Positions 18,212-27,956 are shown, counted from the first letter of the stretch. The stretch: DNA of 64,000 nucleotides from Brevundimonas sp. A19_0 (GCF_017744255.1 NZ_JAGHQP010000001.1:186001-250000), one strand, 5' to 3'. The notes: a model not told the origin generated them from the sequence alone. Numbers and translations are program-made.

Positions 18212-19549
18212 ATGATGAAGCACGAACAGACCGCCGACCTGCCCTATCTACGCAAGGTGGTCGGGGCCTCCATGGCCGGGACCGTGGTCGAATGGTACGA
18301 GTTCTTCCTCTATGCGACCGTCGCCACCCTGGTGTTCGGCGAGCTGTTTTTTCCCCAGACCGGCAATGAGCTGGACGGCATCATCGCCGCCTTTGCCACC
18401 TATGCCGTGGGCTTCATCGCCCGGCCGCTGGGCGGGGTGGTGTTCGGCCATGTCGGGGACCGGATCGGGCGCAAGTCGCTGTTGCAGTTCAGCCTGGTCC
18501 TGATCGGAGTTTCGACCTTCCTGATGGGGTGCCTGCCGGGGTTCGCCAGCATCGGCTACTGGGCGCCGGCCCTGCTGGTGCTGCTGCGCTTCATTCAGGG
18601 CTTTGCCCTGGGCGGGGAATGGGGCGGGGCCGTGCTGCTGGTCACAGAGCATAGTCCGAACCGGTCGCGGGCTTTCTGGGGCAGCTTTCCGCAGGCCGCC
18701 GTGCCGATCGGCAATCTGCTGGCCACGGTCGTGATTCTGGCGCTGTCGGCGACCCTGAGCGAGGAGGCCTTTACCGCCTGGGGCTGGCGGGTCGGCTTCT
18801 GGCTGTCGGTCGTGATCATCGCCATAGGCTACTACATCCGCACCCAGGTGTCGGACTCGCCGATCTTCAAGGCGGCGCAGGAGAAGGTCGAGGCCGAGCC
18901 CGAGACCCGCCACGGCCTGACCGAGGTGTTCCGGAACAACCCGCGCGGCCTGCTGACCGCCATGGGCCTGCGGTTCGGCGAGAACATCCTGTATTATATG
19001 GTGGTTACCTTCTCGATCACCTATCTGCACCACCGCGAGGTCAACACCACGCGGATCCTGGCCCTGCTGTTCCTGGCCCACATCGCCCATGTGGTGGTGA
19101 TCCCGATCATCGGGCGGCTGGCCGACCGGCTGGGGCGCAAGCCGGTCTATGTCGGCGGCGCCGGGCTGTCGCTGCTGTGGCCGTTCGTGGCCTTTCCGCT
19201 GTTCGACACCGGCCAGACCGCGACCATCCTGCTGGCCATCGTGCTGGGCCTGATCGTGCACGGCATGATGTATGCCGCCCAGCCCGCCATCATGACCGAG
19301 ATGTTCCCCACGCGGATGCGCTATTCCGGGGTGTCGCTGGGTTATCAGGTGACGGCCATCTTCGCGGGGTCCTGGGCGCCGATGATCGGCACCTTCCTGC
19401 TGCGCGAGACCGACAGCTGGGTGCCGATCGCCTGGTACATCGTGGGCGCCGCCGCGGTCAGCCTGATCGCCGCCCTGATGATGCGCGAGACAAAGGGGGC
19501 GTCGCTGGCCGAGATCGACCGCGAGGACGAGGCGCGACGTCAGGCCTGA
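18212..19549 (+). CDS. MFS transporter, metabolite:H+ symporter (MHS) type
   Basis: The 445-residue protein has twelve hydrophobic segments. It shows the MHS-family motif WYEFFLYATVATLVFGELFF near the N-terminus, the GFIARPLGGVVFGHVGDRIG loop between helices 2 and 3, and RFIQGFALGGEWGGAVLL. Relatives carry carboxylates such as ketoglutarate, shikimate or proline. A GGGAGGACATG context precedes the tandem ATG (18212/18215). Its last ten bases overlap the end of the convergent aminotransferase gene. The substrate is unknown; the pectin locus upstream makes an organic or sugar acid plausible. Confidence 0.88.
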   Translation: MMKHEQTADLPYLRKVVGASMAGTVVEWYEFFLYATVATLVFGELFFPQTGNELDGIIAAFATYAVGFIARPLGGVVFGHVGDRIGRKSLLQFSLVLIGVSTFLMGCLPGFASIGYWAPALLVLLRFIQGFALGGEWGGAVLLVTEHSPNRSRAFWGSFPQAAVPIGNLLATVVILALSATLSEEAFTAWGWRVGFWLSVVIIAIGYYIRTQVSDSPIFKAAQEKVEAEPETRHGLTEVFRNNPRGLLTAMGLRFGENILYYMVVTFSITYLHHREVNTTRILALLFLAHIAHVVVIPIIGRLADRLGRKPVYVGGAGLSLLWPFVAFPLFDTGQTATILLAIVLGLIVHGMMYAAQPAIMTEMFPTRMRYSGVSLGYQVTAIFAGSWAPMIGTFLLRETDSWVPIAWYIVGAAAVSLIAALMMRETKGASLAEIDREDEARRQA

Positions 19550-20721
19550 CGGGTTGCCCGGGCAAGCACGTCCGATATGGCGCCGGCCATGACCTCGACC
19601 TCGGCATCGGTCAGGGTCGGATGGCAGAGGAAGCACAGACTGGTCTCGCCCAGCTGCCGGGCGACCGGCAGACGTTCGGCCGGCCGCCAGCCGGTGCCGT
19701 CGAAGGCCCGCTCCAGATAGACCTCGGACGCCGAGCCGTGCATGCAGAAGCCACCGGCGACATTGATCTCCTCGACGATGCGGTCGCGGGTCCAGCCCTC
19801 GGCCAGATTCCCGGGCACGACGAAGCCATAGACGCGGTACCAGCCGTGATCGACATGGTTGGGCACCGGGGGCACGCGCACCACCGCATGGCGGGACAGC
19901 GCGTCGTTCAGGCGGGCCGCGATGGCGCCGCGACGGGCCGTCCAGTCGGCCATACGCTCCAGCTGGATCAGGCCGATGACGGCCTGCATCTCGATCATGC
20001 GCCAGTTGGTGCCGAAGCTGTCGTGCACCAGCCGCGGGCCGGGCGGGTGCTGGCGCTCGTAGACGCCCTCCCAGCTCTTGCCGTGGTCCTTGTAGGACCA
20101 CATGAAGGACCACAGATCGGGATCGTCGGTCGTGACCATGCCGCCTTCGCCGCCGGTGGTCATGATCTTGTCCTGACAGAAGGACCAGGCCCCGATGTGA
20201 CCGATCGAGCCGACGCTGCGGCCGCGGTAGCGCGCGCCGTGGGCCTGGGCACAGTCCTCGATGACCTTGAGGCCGCGCTCCTCGGCGAGGGCCATGATCG
20301 GGTCCATGTCGCAGGGCATGCCACCCAGATGCACGCAGATGACCGCCTTGGTCCGGTCGGTCAGTACGGCCCGGATGGTGTCGGCGGTGATGTTCTGGCT
20401 GTCCGGGTCGACGTCAGCGAAGACGGGCACAGCCCCGGCCGTCACGATCGAGGAGGCAGAGGCGAGGAAGGTCCGCGGCGTGGTGATGACCTCGTCCCCC
20501 GGGCCGATGCCCAGCGCCTTCAGCGCGAGATCGAGCGCGACGGTGCCGTTTGCCAGCGCGATAGCGTGGTGGGTGCCGGCCCATTCGGCGAAGCGCTTCT
20601 CGAAGGTGCGGCCCCGGTCGCCGGTCCAGTAGTTGACGCGGTTGGAGGCCAGCACATCGGCGACGGCCCGGACCTCGTCGGGGCTGAAGCTGGGCCAGGG
20701 GGAAAAGGGGGTGTTCAGCAT
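19540..20721 (-). CDS. DegT/DnrJ/EryC1/StrS-family sugar aminotransferase
   Basis: The 393-residue PLP enzyme has NYWTGDRGRTFEKRFAEW, ANGTVALDLALKALGIGPGDEV, VIEDCAQAHGA (PLP-ring Asp) and SFCQDKIMTTGGEGG with the Schiff-base Lys. These are hallmarks of aminotransferases acting on nucleotide-linked keto sugars. A WbpM/PglF-type 4,6-dehydratase elsewhere in the cluster (47909-49807) could supply a 4-keto substrate, giving a 4-amino-4,6-dideoxy sugar. It is the last gene of the minus-strand run 24133-19540. Its substrate cannot be assigned from sequence alone. Confidence 0.88.
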   Translation of the reverse strand: MLNTPFSPWPSFSPDEVRAVADVLASNRVNYWTGDRGRTFEKRFAEWAGTHHAIALANGTVALDLALKALGIGPGDEVITTPRTFLASASSIVTAGAVPVFADVDPDSQNITADTIRAVLTDRTKAVICVHLGGMPCDMDPIMALAEERGLKVIEDCAQAHGARYRGRSVGSIGHIGAWSFCQDKIMTTGGEGGMVTTDDPDLWSFMWSYKDHGKSWEGVYERQHPPGPRLVHDSFGTNWRMIEMQAVIGLIQLERMADWTARRGAIAARLNDALSRHAVVRVPPVPNHVDHGWYRVYGFVVPGNLAEGWTRDRIVEEINVAGGFCMHGSASEVYLERAFDGTGWRPAERLPVARQLGETSLCFLCHPTLTDAEVEVMAGAISDVLARATRQA

Positions 20722-20754
20722 CAGCGTATGCCTCGGAAGGGGCGATGAACCATT

Positions 20755-21771
20755 CTAGCTCGCGTCCGCGCGATAGGCGGGGAAAAACGCTTCGGTCCGG
20801 GAGACGCCCGCGCGTTCCCGAAGGTCGTGATAGCGCTCAGCATCGATGATCCACTGAATCACGTGGAACGGCAGGGTCAGGTCCGAAAAGCCGGCCTTGA
20901 ACTCGAACAGGGGATCGCGGGAGGAGCCCACGCCGCCGCCGAGCACCAGATGTCGCAAGCCCCGCTCTACCGCGATCCTGTGCGCCTCGGCGATGATGGC
21001 CTTGGCCGGAGAGAGCTTCCGATAGGTGTTGTCGGTGCCGCTGAGATAATACTGCATGGTCTGGCCCGTCACGATGAACATGGCGGAGGAGATGGGGGTG
21101 CCTTCAAACCAGGCGGTCAGGAAGATCGTCTCGAAGTCCCCGGCCTCGACCATGGAGGCGATGTAGGACTTTTCGAACAGGTAGAAATTCTTTGCCCCGA
21201 GATCCTTCATCGCCGGCATGTAGAGGGCGTGGAATTGATCGACGTCGCGGGGACTGTGACCGGTTTCGATGACCAGCCCGGCCTTGAGCGCCTTGGTGAC
21301 CTCGCGTCGATGGCTGCCCCTGTAGGCGGTCATGACATCGTCGTCATTGCCGACGGCGATGACGACCACATCGCTGAGACGTTTCCCCCGCTCTTTTTCC
21401 GGCAGGGCATCGATGTGAAGGGGGTGGGTCCGGGAGAAGAGGGACACGGCGCCGGCCCCCGAGATATGATCCCGCAGAGCCTGCATCGCCTCGTCCGCAG
21501 AGGCATCCGCCGCGATCAGCGGCCCCGCATAGCCATAGACACTGGTGTAGTCGAAATCCCCGGTGCCTTCGATCGGCCGCCGCAGAAGGGGCCAGAAGGC
21601 CCGGGGGCGGCCCTGCGCGTCCAGGACGACGAAGGCCACCGGAAGCCCCTCCCCGTTCCGCTCGCTGATGCGGTGGAAGTCATAGGTGTGGGTGAAGTCA
21701 TGATCGGCCATACAGGCCAGCAGCTGACGCCAGCGAGCCGGGTCTGTGACGGCTTCGACAGTCAATGTCAT
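20755..21771 (-). CDS. FemAB/GNAT-like acyltransferase (peptidoglycan-bridge-type fold)
   Basis: The 338-residue protein has two GNAT-like halves. Notable stretches are YRGSHRREVTKALKAG, then GAKNFYLFEKSYIASMVEAGDF and YYLSGTDNTYRKLSPAKAIIAEAHRIAVERG, a pattern seen in FemAB/CelD-type proteins of exopolysaccharide clusters. Those proteins are thought to move an aminoacyl or acyl group onto a sugar amine. Its start overlaps the stop of the phosphoglycosyl transferase-GNAT gene by four bases, and the aminotransferase follows 33 bp later. This order suggests acylation of an amino sugar. Confidence 0.7.
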   Translation of the reverse strand: MTLTVEAVTDPARWRQLLACMADHDFTHTYDFHRISERNGEGLPVAFVVLDAQGRPRAFWPLLRRPIEGTGDFDYTSVYGYAGPLIAADASADEAMQALRDHISGAGAVSLFSRTHPLHIDALPEKERGKRLSDVVVIAVGNDDDVMTAYRGSHRREVTKALKAGLVIETGHSPRDVDQFHALYMPAMKDLGAKNFYLFEKSYIASMVEAGDFETIFLTAWFEGTPISSAMFIVTGQTMQYYLSGTDNTYRKLSPAKAIIAEAHRIAVERGLRHLVLGGGVGSSRDPLFEFKAGFSDLTLPFHVIQWIIDAERYHDLRERAGVSRTEAFFPAYRADAS

Positions 21772-23138
21772 GCGGTCCGCGTGCCCGCAGACGGGTCCCG
21801 GGTCATTCTCAGGGTCGTAAATGTCGAGACGATCTCGCCCTCGAACTGGTCCGCCAGCGTCCGGCTGACCTGGACGGAGTGATACGGAAATTCCCGGGCC
21901 GCCGAAACAAGGTCTGCGGGAACCGGGTCGGGAAGGCGCAGGTGGGCAGGTTGGACGATGGTGATCCGCTCCTCTCGACCGGACAGGGTCAGGTATCCGA
22001 TACCGTAGGTGCGGAAAAAGGCGTCGTCCATGATCGACAGGGTGGGGGTGTCGTCGGCCCCGGTGTCCGGCACGGTCGCCTCCCGACGCAGCACCACCCG
22101 CGTCGTTTCATGCTCGACCTTGAAACCGAGGCCCTCATAGAGCCGCAGGGCCGCCGGGTTGGCTGCATCGACATCAAGCGAGAGCGGAAGGGACGCGCTG
22201 GCTTCAGCGGCATGCCGGATCAGGCGCTGCGCCAGACCGGATCCCCGGAAGGACTCGTCCACGGCAATGTCGTTGATGTGCAGGGCCTCCGGCAGGCGGC
22301 GCAGATGCACGGCGGCGACCAGCGCTCCATTGCAGCGTATGCCGAGGAATGTGTCCTGTGGCATTGCGACACCGGCTATGAAGTCCAGGAACCGGTCCGA
22401 CCCCAGCGCCGTACCCCAGCGCGCGGGGCCCGCGAGGCAGCGCCGGAAAAGGTCGGCGATTTCGGCCGCATCATCCTCCGCCAGAGGCAGCACGGGAAGC
22501 TGGCCGGCCCGCTCGACGTTGAAGTCCAGCATTGCGGCGCGCGGATCGATGGAGACCCCCTCGCGGGCAAAGACCGCCGCGAGAGTCCGGAAGATGATCC
22601 TGAAATCCAGCAGGACGGTCCGGTTGCGGGCGTACCACACGTCATTGGCCAGGCGGCTCTGCCAGGACGCGGTGTTCCGTCCCATGATCTGCGCATAGCC
22701 GGTGATGCCGGGCCGGACATCCTGGCGCTCACGCTCTTCGGGCGTGAAGAACGGCCCGTAGGCCATCAGCAGGGGACGCGGGCCGACCAGGCTCATCTGC
22801 CCCTTCAGGACATTCCAGAGCTCGGGCAGTTCATCCAGGCTGGTGGCGCGCAGCCAGCGCCCGAAATCGGTCAGCCGCTCCGCGTCGGGAAGGGGCCGGC
22901 CGTCGGGCGCCGTGGCATCGCGCATGGTCCGGAATTTGATCATCTCGAACGGCTGGCCGTGAAGGCCCGGGCGAACCTGGCGGAACAGGGCCGGGCTGCC
23001 CATGCGTCGGCGCACCATCCACCACAGGACCAGCATCACCGGCGACAGCACCAGCAGTCCCCCGGCCGACGCCACGACATCGATCAGACGCTTGAGCGGC
23101 GCGGGGCGCACCGGTCTGCCTGCGGCCATCGGCATCAC
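21768..23138 (-). CDS. Phosphoglycosyl transferase (PglC-like) fused to a GNAT N-acetyltransferase
   Basis: In the 456-residue product, residues 1-195 are a monotopic phosphoglycosyl transferase. It has one N-terminal hydrophobic segment (18-42), [21 protein letters not shown], the catalytic dyad Asp102-Glu103 in [14 protein letters not shown], and SLVGPRPLL. Residues about 215-350 form a GNAT domain with [17 protein letters not shown] (acetyl-CoA loop near 297-307) and [13 protein letters not shown]. The last 95 residues are unassigned. It should load the first sugar phosphate onto undecaprenyl phosphate and probably acetylate an amino sugar. Bifunctional PGT-acetyltransferases are known, for example Neisseria PglB, but there the acetyltransferase is a hexapeptide-repeat type. 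Confidence 0.88.
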   Translation of the reverse strand: MMPMAAGRPVRPAPLKRLIDVVASAGGLLVLSPVMLVLWWMVRRRMGSPALFRQVRPGLHGQPFEMIKFRTMRDATAPDGRPLPDAERLTDFGRWLRATSLDELPELWNVLKGQMSLVGPRPLLMAYGPFFTPEERERQDVRPGITGYAQIMGRNTASWQSRLANDVWYARNRTVLLDFRIIFRTLAAVFAREGVSIDPRAAMLDFNVERAGQLPVLPLAEDDAAEIADLFRRCLAGPARWGTALGSDRFLDFIAGVAMPQDTFLGIRCNGALVAAVHLRRLPEALHINDIAVDESFRGSGLAQRLIRHAAEASASLPLSLDVDAANPAALRLYEGLGFKVEHETTRVVLRREATVPDTGADDTPTLSIMDDAFFRTYGIGYLTLSGREERITIVQPAHLRLPDPVPADLVSAAREFPYHSVQVSRTLADQFEGEIVSTFTTLRMTRDPSAGTRTA

Positions 23139-24133
23139 AGATTATAGCGTTGACGGAACCAGCCGACGAAAGCCGGCACGCCGACGCTGATCGGCGTTTC
23201 CGGCTTGTACCCCGTCAGGCGCTCCAGCAGGTCGGGCGCAGCGGTGGTATCCGGCACATCGCCGTCCTGCATCGGCAGGAACTGCTTGTCGGCCTGCTTG
23301 CCCAGCGCCTTCTCGAGCTCGGCGATGTAGTCCATCAGCGGGCTGGGCTTGCCGCCGCCGATGTTCACGAGCCGGAATGGGGCGGCGTGAGACAGGGTGT
23401 CGCCCTCGACCGGCGGGGCTGTCCCGGGCACCACGGGGACCAGCCGGACGATCGCTTCCACCAGATCGTCGACGAAGGTGAAGTCGCGCGACATCTTCCC
23501 CTCGCCATAGACCTCGATGGGCTTGCCCTCGAGCATCAGCTTGGCGAACTTGAACAGGGCCATGTCGGGCCGGCCCCAGGGGCCGTAGACGGTGAAGAAG
23601 CGGAAGAAGGTCGTCGGCGTGCCGAACAGGTGGGCGTACGAGTGACCCATCAGCTCCGTCGCGCTCTTGGTCGCGGCATAGAGGGTCATGGGGTGCACCG
23701 CCTTGTCCGTCTCGCGGAACGGCATTTCGGTGTTGGCGCCATAGGCCGAGCTGGTCGAGGCGGCCAGCAGGTGCCGGACCGGATGCCGGCGCGCGCACTC
23801 CAGCACATTGAAGGTGCCGACGAGGTTCGAGGCCACATAGACCTCGGGGTGGTCGATACTGTAGCGGACGCCCGCCTGGGCGGCCAGGTGGACCACCACC
23901 TCGGGCTTCGCCTTTGCCCAGGCGGCGTTCAGGGCCTCGGCATCCTCAAGCGCGACACGCTCGACGCGGAAGCCCTCGTAGCCCTCGAGGATGGCGTTGC
24001 GACCGTCCTTCAGGGCGGGGTCGTAATAGTCCGAGAAATTGTCGACGCCGACGACCTCATGGCCGTCCTCCAGCAGGCGGCGGGCCAGATGGAAGCCGAT
24101 GAAGCCGGCCGTGCCGGTGATCAAAAATCGCAT
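23135..24133 (-). CDS. Nucleotide-sugar 4-epimerase, UDP-glucuronate 4-epimerase-like
   Basis: The 332-residue extended SDR has [51 protein letters not shown] and [14 protein letters not shown]. The catalytic Tyr/Lys occur in YAATKSATE. The [12 protein letters not shown] segment is typical of UDP-glucuronate epimerases (LpsL/Cap1J type), which give UDP-GalA. A TviB-type dehydrogenase in the cluster (34587-35864) makes a UDP-amino-uronate, so a TviC-like role on UDP-GlcNAcA is the alternative. It overlaps the next gene by four bases. Confidence 0.85.
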   Translation of the reverse strand: MRFLITGTAGFIGFHLARRLLEDGHEVVGVDNFSDYYDPALKDGRNAILEGYEGFRVERVALEDAEALNAAWAKAKPEVVVHLAAQAGVRYSIDHPEVYVASNLVGTFNVLECARRHPVRHLLAASTSSAYGANTEMPFRETDKAVHPMTLYAATKSATELMGHSYAHLFGTPTTFFRFFTVYGPWGRPDMALFKFAKLMLEGKPIEVYGEGKMSRDFTFVDDLVEAIVRLVPVVPGTAPPVEGDTLSHAAPFRLVNIGGGKPSPLMDYIAELEKALGKQADKQFLPMQDGDVPDTTAAPDLLERLTGYKPETPISVGVPAFVGWFRQRYNL

Positions 24134-24195
24134 GAAGTCGTCCTCTTCGGCCCGCTCCTCGGCGAGCAGGCGAACGTCGGTCCGTGCTTACCAAA

Positions 24196-24210
24196 CCCCC
24201 TGACGGGGGG
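24196..24210 (-). terminator. Weak hairpin between glycosyltransferase and epimerase genes
   Basis: CCCCC (24196-24200) pairs with GGGGG (24205-24209) around a TGAC loop. On the minus strand it is followed only by TTTGG. It may be a partial terminator inside the 110-bp gap. Otherwise the gap holds the epimerase ribosome site. Confidence 0.3.
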
Positions 24211-24243
24211 CCAGTGTCACGGGAGGGGAAAGCCGTCGTGTCG

Positions 24244-25386
24244 TCAGTCGGGCACGGCGGACAGGATCTGGTCGTTGACGCGATGTACGTCGTAGCGGGC
24301 GCGGACGCATTCCAGGGAGGCCCGCCCCATGGCCGCAGTCTGCGCGGGATTGGTCAGCAATTGCTCCATCGCGGCCTCCAGCGCTGCGGCATCGCGAGGC
24401 GGAACCAGCAGCCCGTTTTCGCCTGACACCACCGTCTCGCGGCAGCCGGGAGCATCGGTGGTGATGATCGGGCGCCCCATGGCCATCGCCTCCAGTACGG
24501 ACCGGGGCGTGCCCTCGCGATACGAGGGCAGGACATAGACGCGGGCGTCCGCGATGGCCGGCCGCACATCCTCGAGCCGGCCCAGATATTCGATCCCCCC
24601 GTCGATCCAGCCCTGCAGTTCAGCCTCGGTCACGGTGTCGGGTCCCGGGTCGCGCCAGCCGACCAGCTGGAAGCGAGCCCCGGGATGGCGCGCCTTCAAC
24701 GCCATGGACGCCGCCGCGTATTCCCGGACCCCCTTGGCCCCCAGCAGCCTTCCGATCATGAGAAAGACCGGGGCTTCGGGCAGGGGCGCGGGGCTGTAAT
24801 GGTCGAGGTCAACTCCGGAACCGTCGACCACGGCAATCTGGCCACGGTCCCTCAACAGGCCCTGCGTCATGAAGAGGTCCCGGTCATCGGGGTTCTGGAA
24901 CAGGACCCGGTCGGCGTGCCGCAGCGCCAGCCGGTAGAGGGTCGAGGCCATGACGCCCGCGATCGTCCGCTTCAGGCCGCCCCCGGTTCCATCGGTAAAG
25001 GCATAGCCGAGGCCGGTAATCAGGGCGACCGATCGCGGCACCCCGACGGCTCGCGCCGCGAGCAGGCCCCAGATCACCGGCTTGATCGTATAGGCCAGCA
25101 GGACATCGGGCTGTTCGCGCCGGAGCAGCGAGATCAGGGTGCGGCGATAGGCGAGGTCGGCCAGCGGATTCATTCCGGTGCGGGCCATGGGGACCTCGAC
25201 CGGTCGCGCTCCCAGGGCTGTCACCGCCGCGCGGCTGGCCGCATCAAAGTCGGGGGCCGCTGCGGTGACGCGCCAGCCCCGACGTACCATTTCTGCAATC
25301 AGCGGCCCGCGGAACCCGGTGAGCGAAGGCGCGAACGAGGCGAGCACGAGCACATGCACGGGGCCGGACTTTCCTGCGGCGGTCAA
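24244..25386 (-). CDS. GT4-family glycosyltransferase
   Basis: The 380-residue GT-B protein has an N-terminal acceptor half with FRGPLIAEMVRRGW, AYTIKPVIWG and LITGLGYAFT. Its donor half carries MIGRLLGAKGVREY and YREGTPRSVLEAMAMGRPIIT, the E-x7-E motif of retaining GT4 enzymes. The ITGLGYAF segment is reminiscent of PglA/CapM-like enzymes that add the second sugar to an undecaprenyl-linked residue. That fits its place upstream of the phosphoglycosyl transferase gene. Donor and acceptor remain unknown. It acts at the cytoplasmic face of the inner membrane. Confidence 0.87.
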   Translation of the reverse strand: MTAAGKSGPVHVLVLASFAPSLTGFRGPLIAEMVRRGWRVTAAAPDFDAASRAAVTALGARPVEVPMARTGMNPLADLAYRRTLISLLRREQPDVLLAYTIKPVIWGLLAARAVGVPRSVALITGLGYAFTDGTGGGLKRTIAGVMASTLYRLALRHADRVLFQNPDDRDLFMTQGLLRDRGQIAVVDGSGVDLDHYSPAPLPEAPVFLMIGRLLGAKGVREYAAASMALKARHPGARFQLVGWRDPGPDTVTEAELQGWIDGGIEYLGRLEDVRPAIADARVYVLPSYREGTPRSVLEAMAMGRPIITTDAPGCRETVVSGENGLLVPPRDAAALEAAMEQLLTNPAQTAAMGRASLECVRARYDVHRVNDQILSAVPD

Positions 25387-25409
25387 TTCTCAACCCGGAT
25401 CATGGGCGA

Positions 25410-26075
25410 TCAATCCGCCCGCACGGCCACCAGCCGCACCTGGGAATAGCTGCGGTGGAGCTGGCCGCGAATGCGCGACAGGATGTCGAAGAGCCAGCGG
25501 TTGCGAAGATAGACGCCCTTGAGCTTGCGCCATCCGACCGGCCATTTGTGGACATAGGCCTTGCACTCCCGCACCTGGAACCCGGCCTCGGCGGCCAGAT
25601 TGCCCAGGGTCATGGGGTTCCAGGTATAGAGGTGGTTGTTGACGTCGCCGGGTGCCCAATGGTTCGACAGCCCCTCGCAGGGAACCACGAGCACCAATTT
25701 GCCGCCGACCTTCAGCTTGGTGCGCAGCTGCTTGAGATTGTCCAGCGGGCGCAGGGTGTGTTCGAGCGCATGGTTCGAGATGATCACGTCAAAGGCGCCC
25801 TCGGGCGCCTCCTCGACCGAGGTGTAGACGGTGACGCCGTTTTCCCGGGCCACCGGCACGGCGGCCGGGTTGATCTCGATCCCCGATCGCGATCCGCAGG
25901 TCAGGCCCTTGAGCAGGAATCCGCTGCCGCATCCGAAGTCGAGGACATCGTCGGTCGGCCGGATTTCCGACTGGAATTTGGTCCGGTTGGCCCAACCCCC
26001 GAAGGTGCCGATCTCGACCTGCCGCGCAAAATAGCGCGCGTCATAGTGATCGCTGACCATTTCAGCATTTGACAT
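25410..26075 (-). CDS. Class I SAM-dependent methyltransferase
   Basis: The 221-residue protein has motif I VLDFGCGSGFLLKG, an acidic post-I residue in SGIEINP, and the central strand FDVIISNHALEHTLRP, as in UbiE/COQ5-like (methyltransferase 11/23) enzymes. The C-terminus is basic and may touch the membrane. It heads the minus-strand run toward the glycan genes, 23 bp upstream of the GT4 gene, so methylation of a sugar is a reasonable guess. Confidence 0.85.
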   Translation of the reverse strand: MSNAEMVSDHYDARYFARQVEIGTFGGWANRTKFQSEIRPTDDVLDFGCGSGFLLKGLTCGSRSGIEINPAAVPVARENGVTVYTSVEEAPEGAFDVIISNHALEHTLRPLDNLKQLRTKLKVGGKLVLVVPCEGLSNHWAPGDVNNHLYTWNPMTLGNLAAEAGFQVRECKAYVHKWPVGWRKLKGVYLRNRWLFDILSRIRGQLHRSYSQVRLVAVRAD

Positions 26076-26373
26076 AATCGGGCGTCCCCCTGGATCGGCG
26101 CGCAGTATGGTTTCTGCGGGGTCTTAGACCACTTCTGCCGGCGATGCGATCCGACTCGCGCAGGCATGGTCACATTCGCGCCGGAGGCGCCTGACCCGCG
26201 CAGAACCGACCAGACAGCTTGCCGCGACGCCTTGTGATGCTTTAAGCGCATATCGGGTCCGGGGGAGTTGGGCGGAACCTGTCGCTGGATTGTCGAACAG
26301 ACACCGGTCTCAGCAGGTTTGCGTCGCGGTTGCTGTCTGAGCCCCTCTCGCCCTTTGCCTCGACGGTCCGCGG
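26076..26373. promoter_or_regulatory. Divergent 298-bp regulatory spacer with an operator-like palindrome
   Basis: The spacer separates the minus-strand methyltransferase operon from the plus-strand acyl-modification cassette, so both promoters should lie here. At 26299-26312 the site AGACACCGGTCTCA matches 12 of 14 positions of the pectin operator and is 61 bp before the MBOAT start. I see no open frame of note and no clear sigma-70 pair. Confidence 0.4.
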
Positions 26374-27954
26374 ATGCTGTTTACAAACCCCCTCTTCCTG
26401 TTTGTCTTCCTGCCCGCAGCCTGTCTGTTCTTCTTCCTGTTCGCCCGGCTGAGCCGCAATGCGGCGATCGCGGCACTGCTGATCGCCTCGCTGATCTGCT
26501 ACCTGCCCTGGGGCGTGTGGCCGGCGGCGCTGCTGATCGGCTCGATCACCCTGAATTTCGTAATCGGCATGCTGCTGGCCGCACCCTGGGCCATCACCAA
26601 CGCCAGGGGGCGCAATGCGCTCTACCTCGGCGGCCAGTCATTCAATTTCGGGGTCCTGATCTGGTTCAAGTACCAGCTCATCCAGCTGATCCTCCACGGC
26701 GCTTCGTCTCCGGCCCAGACGTTCGTCATGGCCGCCATTCCCGCGGGCATCTCCTTCTACACCTTCCACCAGGCCGCCTTCCTCGCGGACGCCCGGGACC
26801 GCGAGACCACCGTCTCGGAGCTGATGAGCGCGGTCGGCTCGGTGCGCGGATTTTTCGCCTCGTATGTCCGCTATGCGGCGTTCGTGACCTTCTTCCCGCA
26901 GCTCGTGATCGGCCCCATCACCTATTTCCGCGAATTCTATCCGCAGGTCGAACGCAACACTTTCGGCAAGCCGCGCCGTATCGACTTCGATGTCGGGCTG
27001 ACCCTGATCGCCATCGGCCTGTTCAAGAAGCTGGTCATTGCCGACAATCTGGAGCCACTGGCCACGAGCGTCTTCTCGGCCGCGGAGATGGGCGCGGCCC
27101 TGGGCATGGGCACAGCCTGGGGCGGCGCATTTGCCTATTACTTCCAGCTCTACTTCGATTTCTCGGGCTATTCCGACGTGGCGCTGGGCCTCGCCCGGCT
27201 GGTCGGCATCCGGTATCCGATGAACTTCTTTTCCCCGCTCAAGGCGGTGGGCATCATCGACTTCTACCGGCGCTGGCACATGACGCTGACGCGGGTCATC
27301 GTCCGGTTCGTCTATACACCACTGTCCCTGTCAGGCACGCGGATGGCCACGCGCCAGCGGCTGCCCAAGAGTGTGCGACGGGGCCTCAGCATCTGGTTAC
27401 CCCTGCTGATCAATTTCGAGATCATCGCCCTGTGGCACGGGGCCCATTCCACATTCATCCTGTTCGGCATCATCCACGGCCTGTGGTTCGTGGCCGAGAC
27501 CGAGGCGCGCGGGACCAAGGCCTTCAAGTCGTGGCGGCGCGAGTCGCCTGACTGGCTGCGGACCCTGCTGGGACGGGCGATCTTCGTCGGCCCCATGGTC
27601 CTGACCTTCGCGCTGTTCCGGGCCGAAAGCCTGGACGGGTATCAGAGGCTGCTGTCGGTCATGTTCGGCCTGGACGCCGAAGGGCTGTTCTTCCGGGCGA
27701 CGCTCGTAGACCGGTTTGCCCTGCTGATGGCCGCCCTGATCGTCTACCTCGCCCCCAACAGCATGCAGCTGCTGAGGAACTATCGTCCCGGCATCTACAC
27801 CTTCACGGAACACCGCGGCGACCCCGGGCCGTCGTGGCTGAGATGGCTGAAGTGGCAGCCCGACTGGCGCTGGGCCATGTTCGCGGGCACGGCGATGCTG
27901 GTCGCCCTCTACTTCACGTCACGGCAGACGCCGTTCCTGTATCAGGGGTTCTGA
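26374..27954 (+). CDS. MBOAT-family membrane O-acyltransferase
   Basis: The 526-residue polytopic protein begins MLFTNPLFLFVFLPAA, the usual start of AlgI/DltB-like MBOAT proteins. It has FNFGVLIWFKY, the motif YFQLYFDFSGYSDVALGLARLVG, DFYRRWHMTLT and the catalytic-His motif ALWHGAHSTFILFG. It should move an acyl group across the inner membrane onto an exported glycan. It is the first gene of a cassette with a SGNH-like partner (two bases downstream), a methyltransferase, an acyl carrier protein, a MaoC-like protein and FkbH. An ACP-bound acyl donor is therefore likely, as in the DltB/DltC case. Confidence 0.93.
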   Translation: MLFTNPLFLFVFLPAACLFFFLFARLSRNAAIAALLIASLICYLPWGVWPAALLIGSITLNFVIGMLLAAPWAITNARGRNALYLGGQSFNFGVLIWFKYQLIQLILHGASSPAQTFVMAAIPAGISFYTFHQAAFLADARDRETTVSELMSAVGSVRGFFASYVRYAAFVTFFPQLVIGPITYFREFYPQVERNTFGKPRRIDFDVGLTLIAIGLFKKLVIADNLEPLATSVFSAAEMGAALGMGTAWGGAFAYYFQLYFDFSGYSDVALGLARLVGIRYPMNFFSPLKAVGIIDFYRRWHMTLTRVIVRFVYTPLSLSGTRMATRQRLPKSVRRGLSIWLPLLINFEIIALWHGAHSTFILFGIIHGLWFVAETEARGTKAFKSWRRESPDWLRTLLGRAIFVGPMVLTFALFRAESLDGYQRLLSVMFGLDAEGLFFRATLVDRFALLMAALIVYLAPNSMQLLRNYRPGIYTFTEHRGDPGPSWLRWLKWQPDWRWAMFAGTAMLVALYFTSRQTPFLYQGF

Positions 27955-27956
27955 CG

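Noticed and set aside
22367-22378. GACACCGG-like sequence inside the PGT-GNAT gene
   Set aside because: Only a half-site match, inside coding sequence and far from any start codon. Expected by chance in GC-rich DNA.
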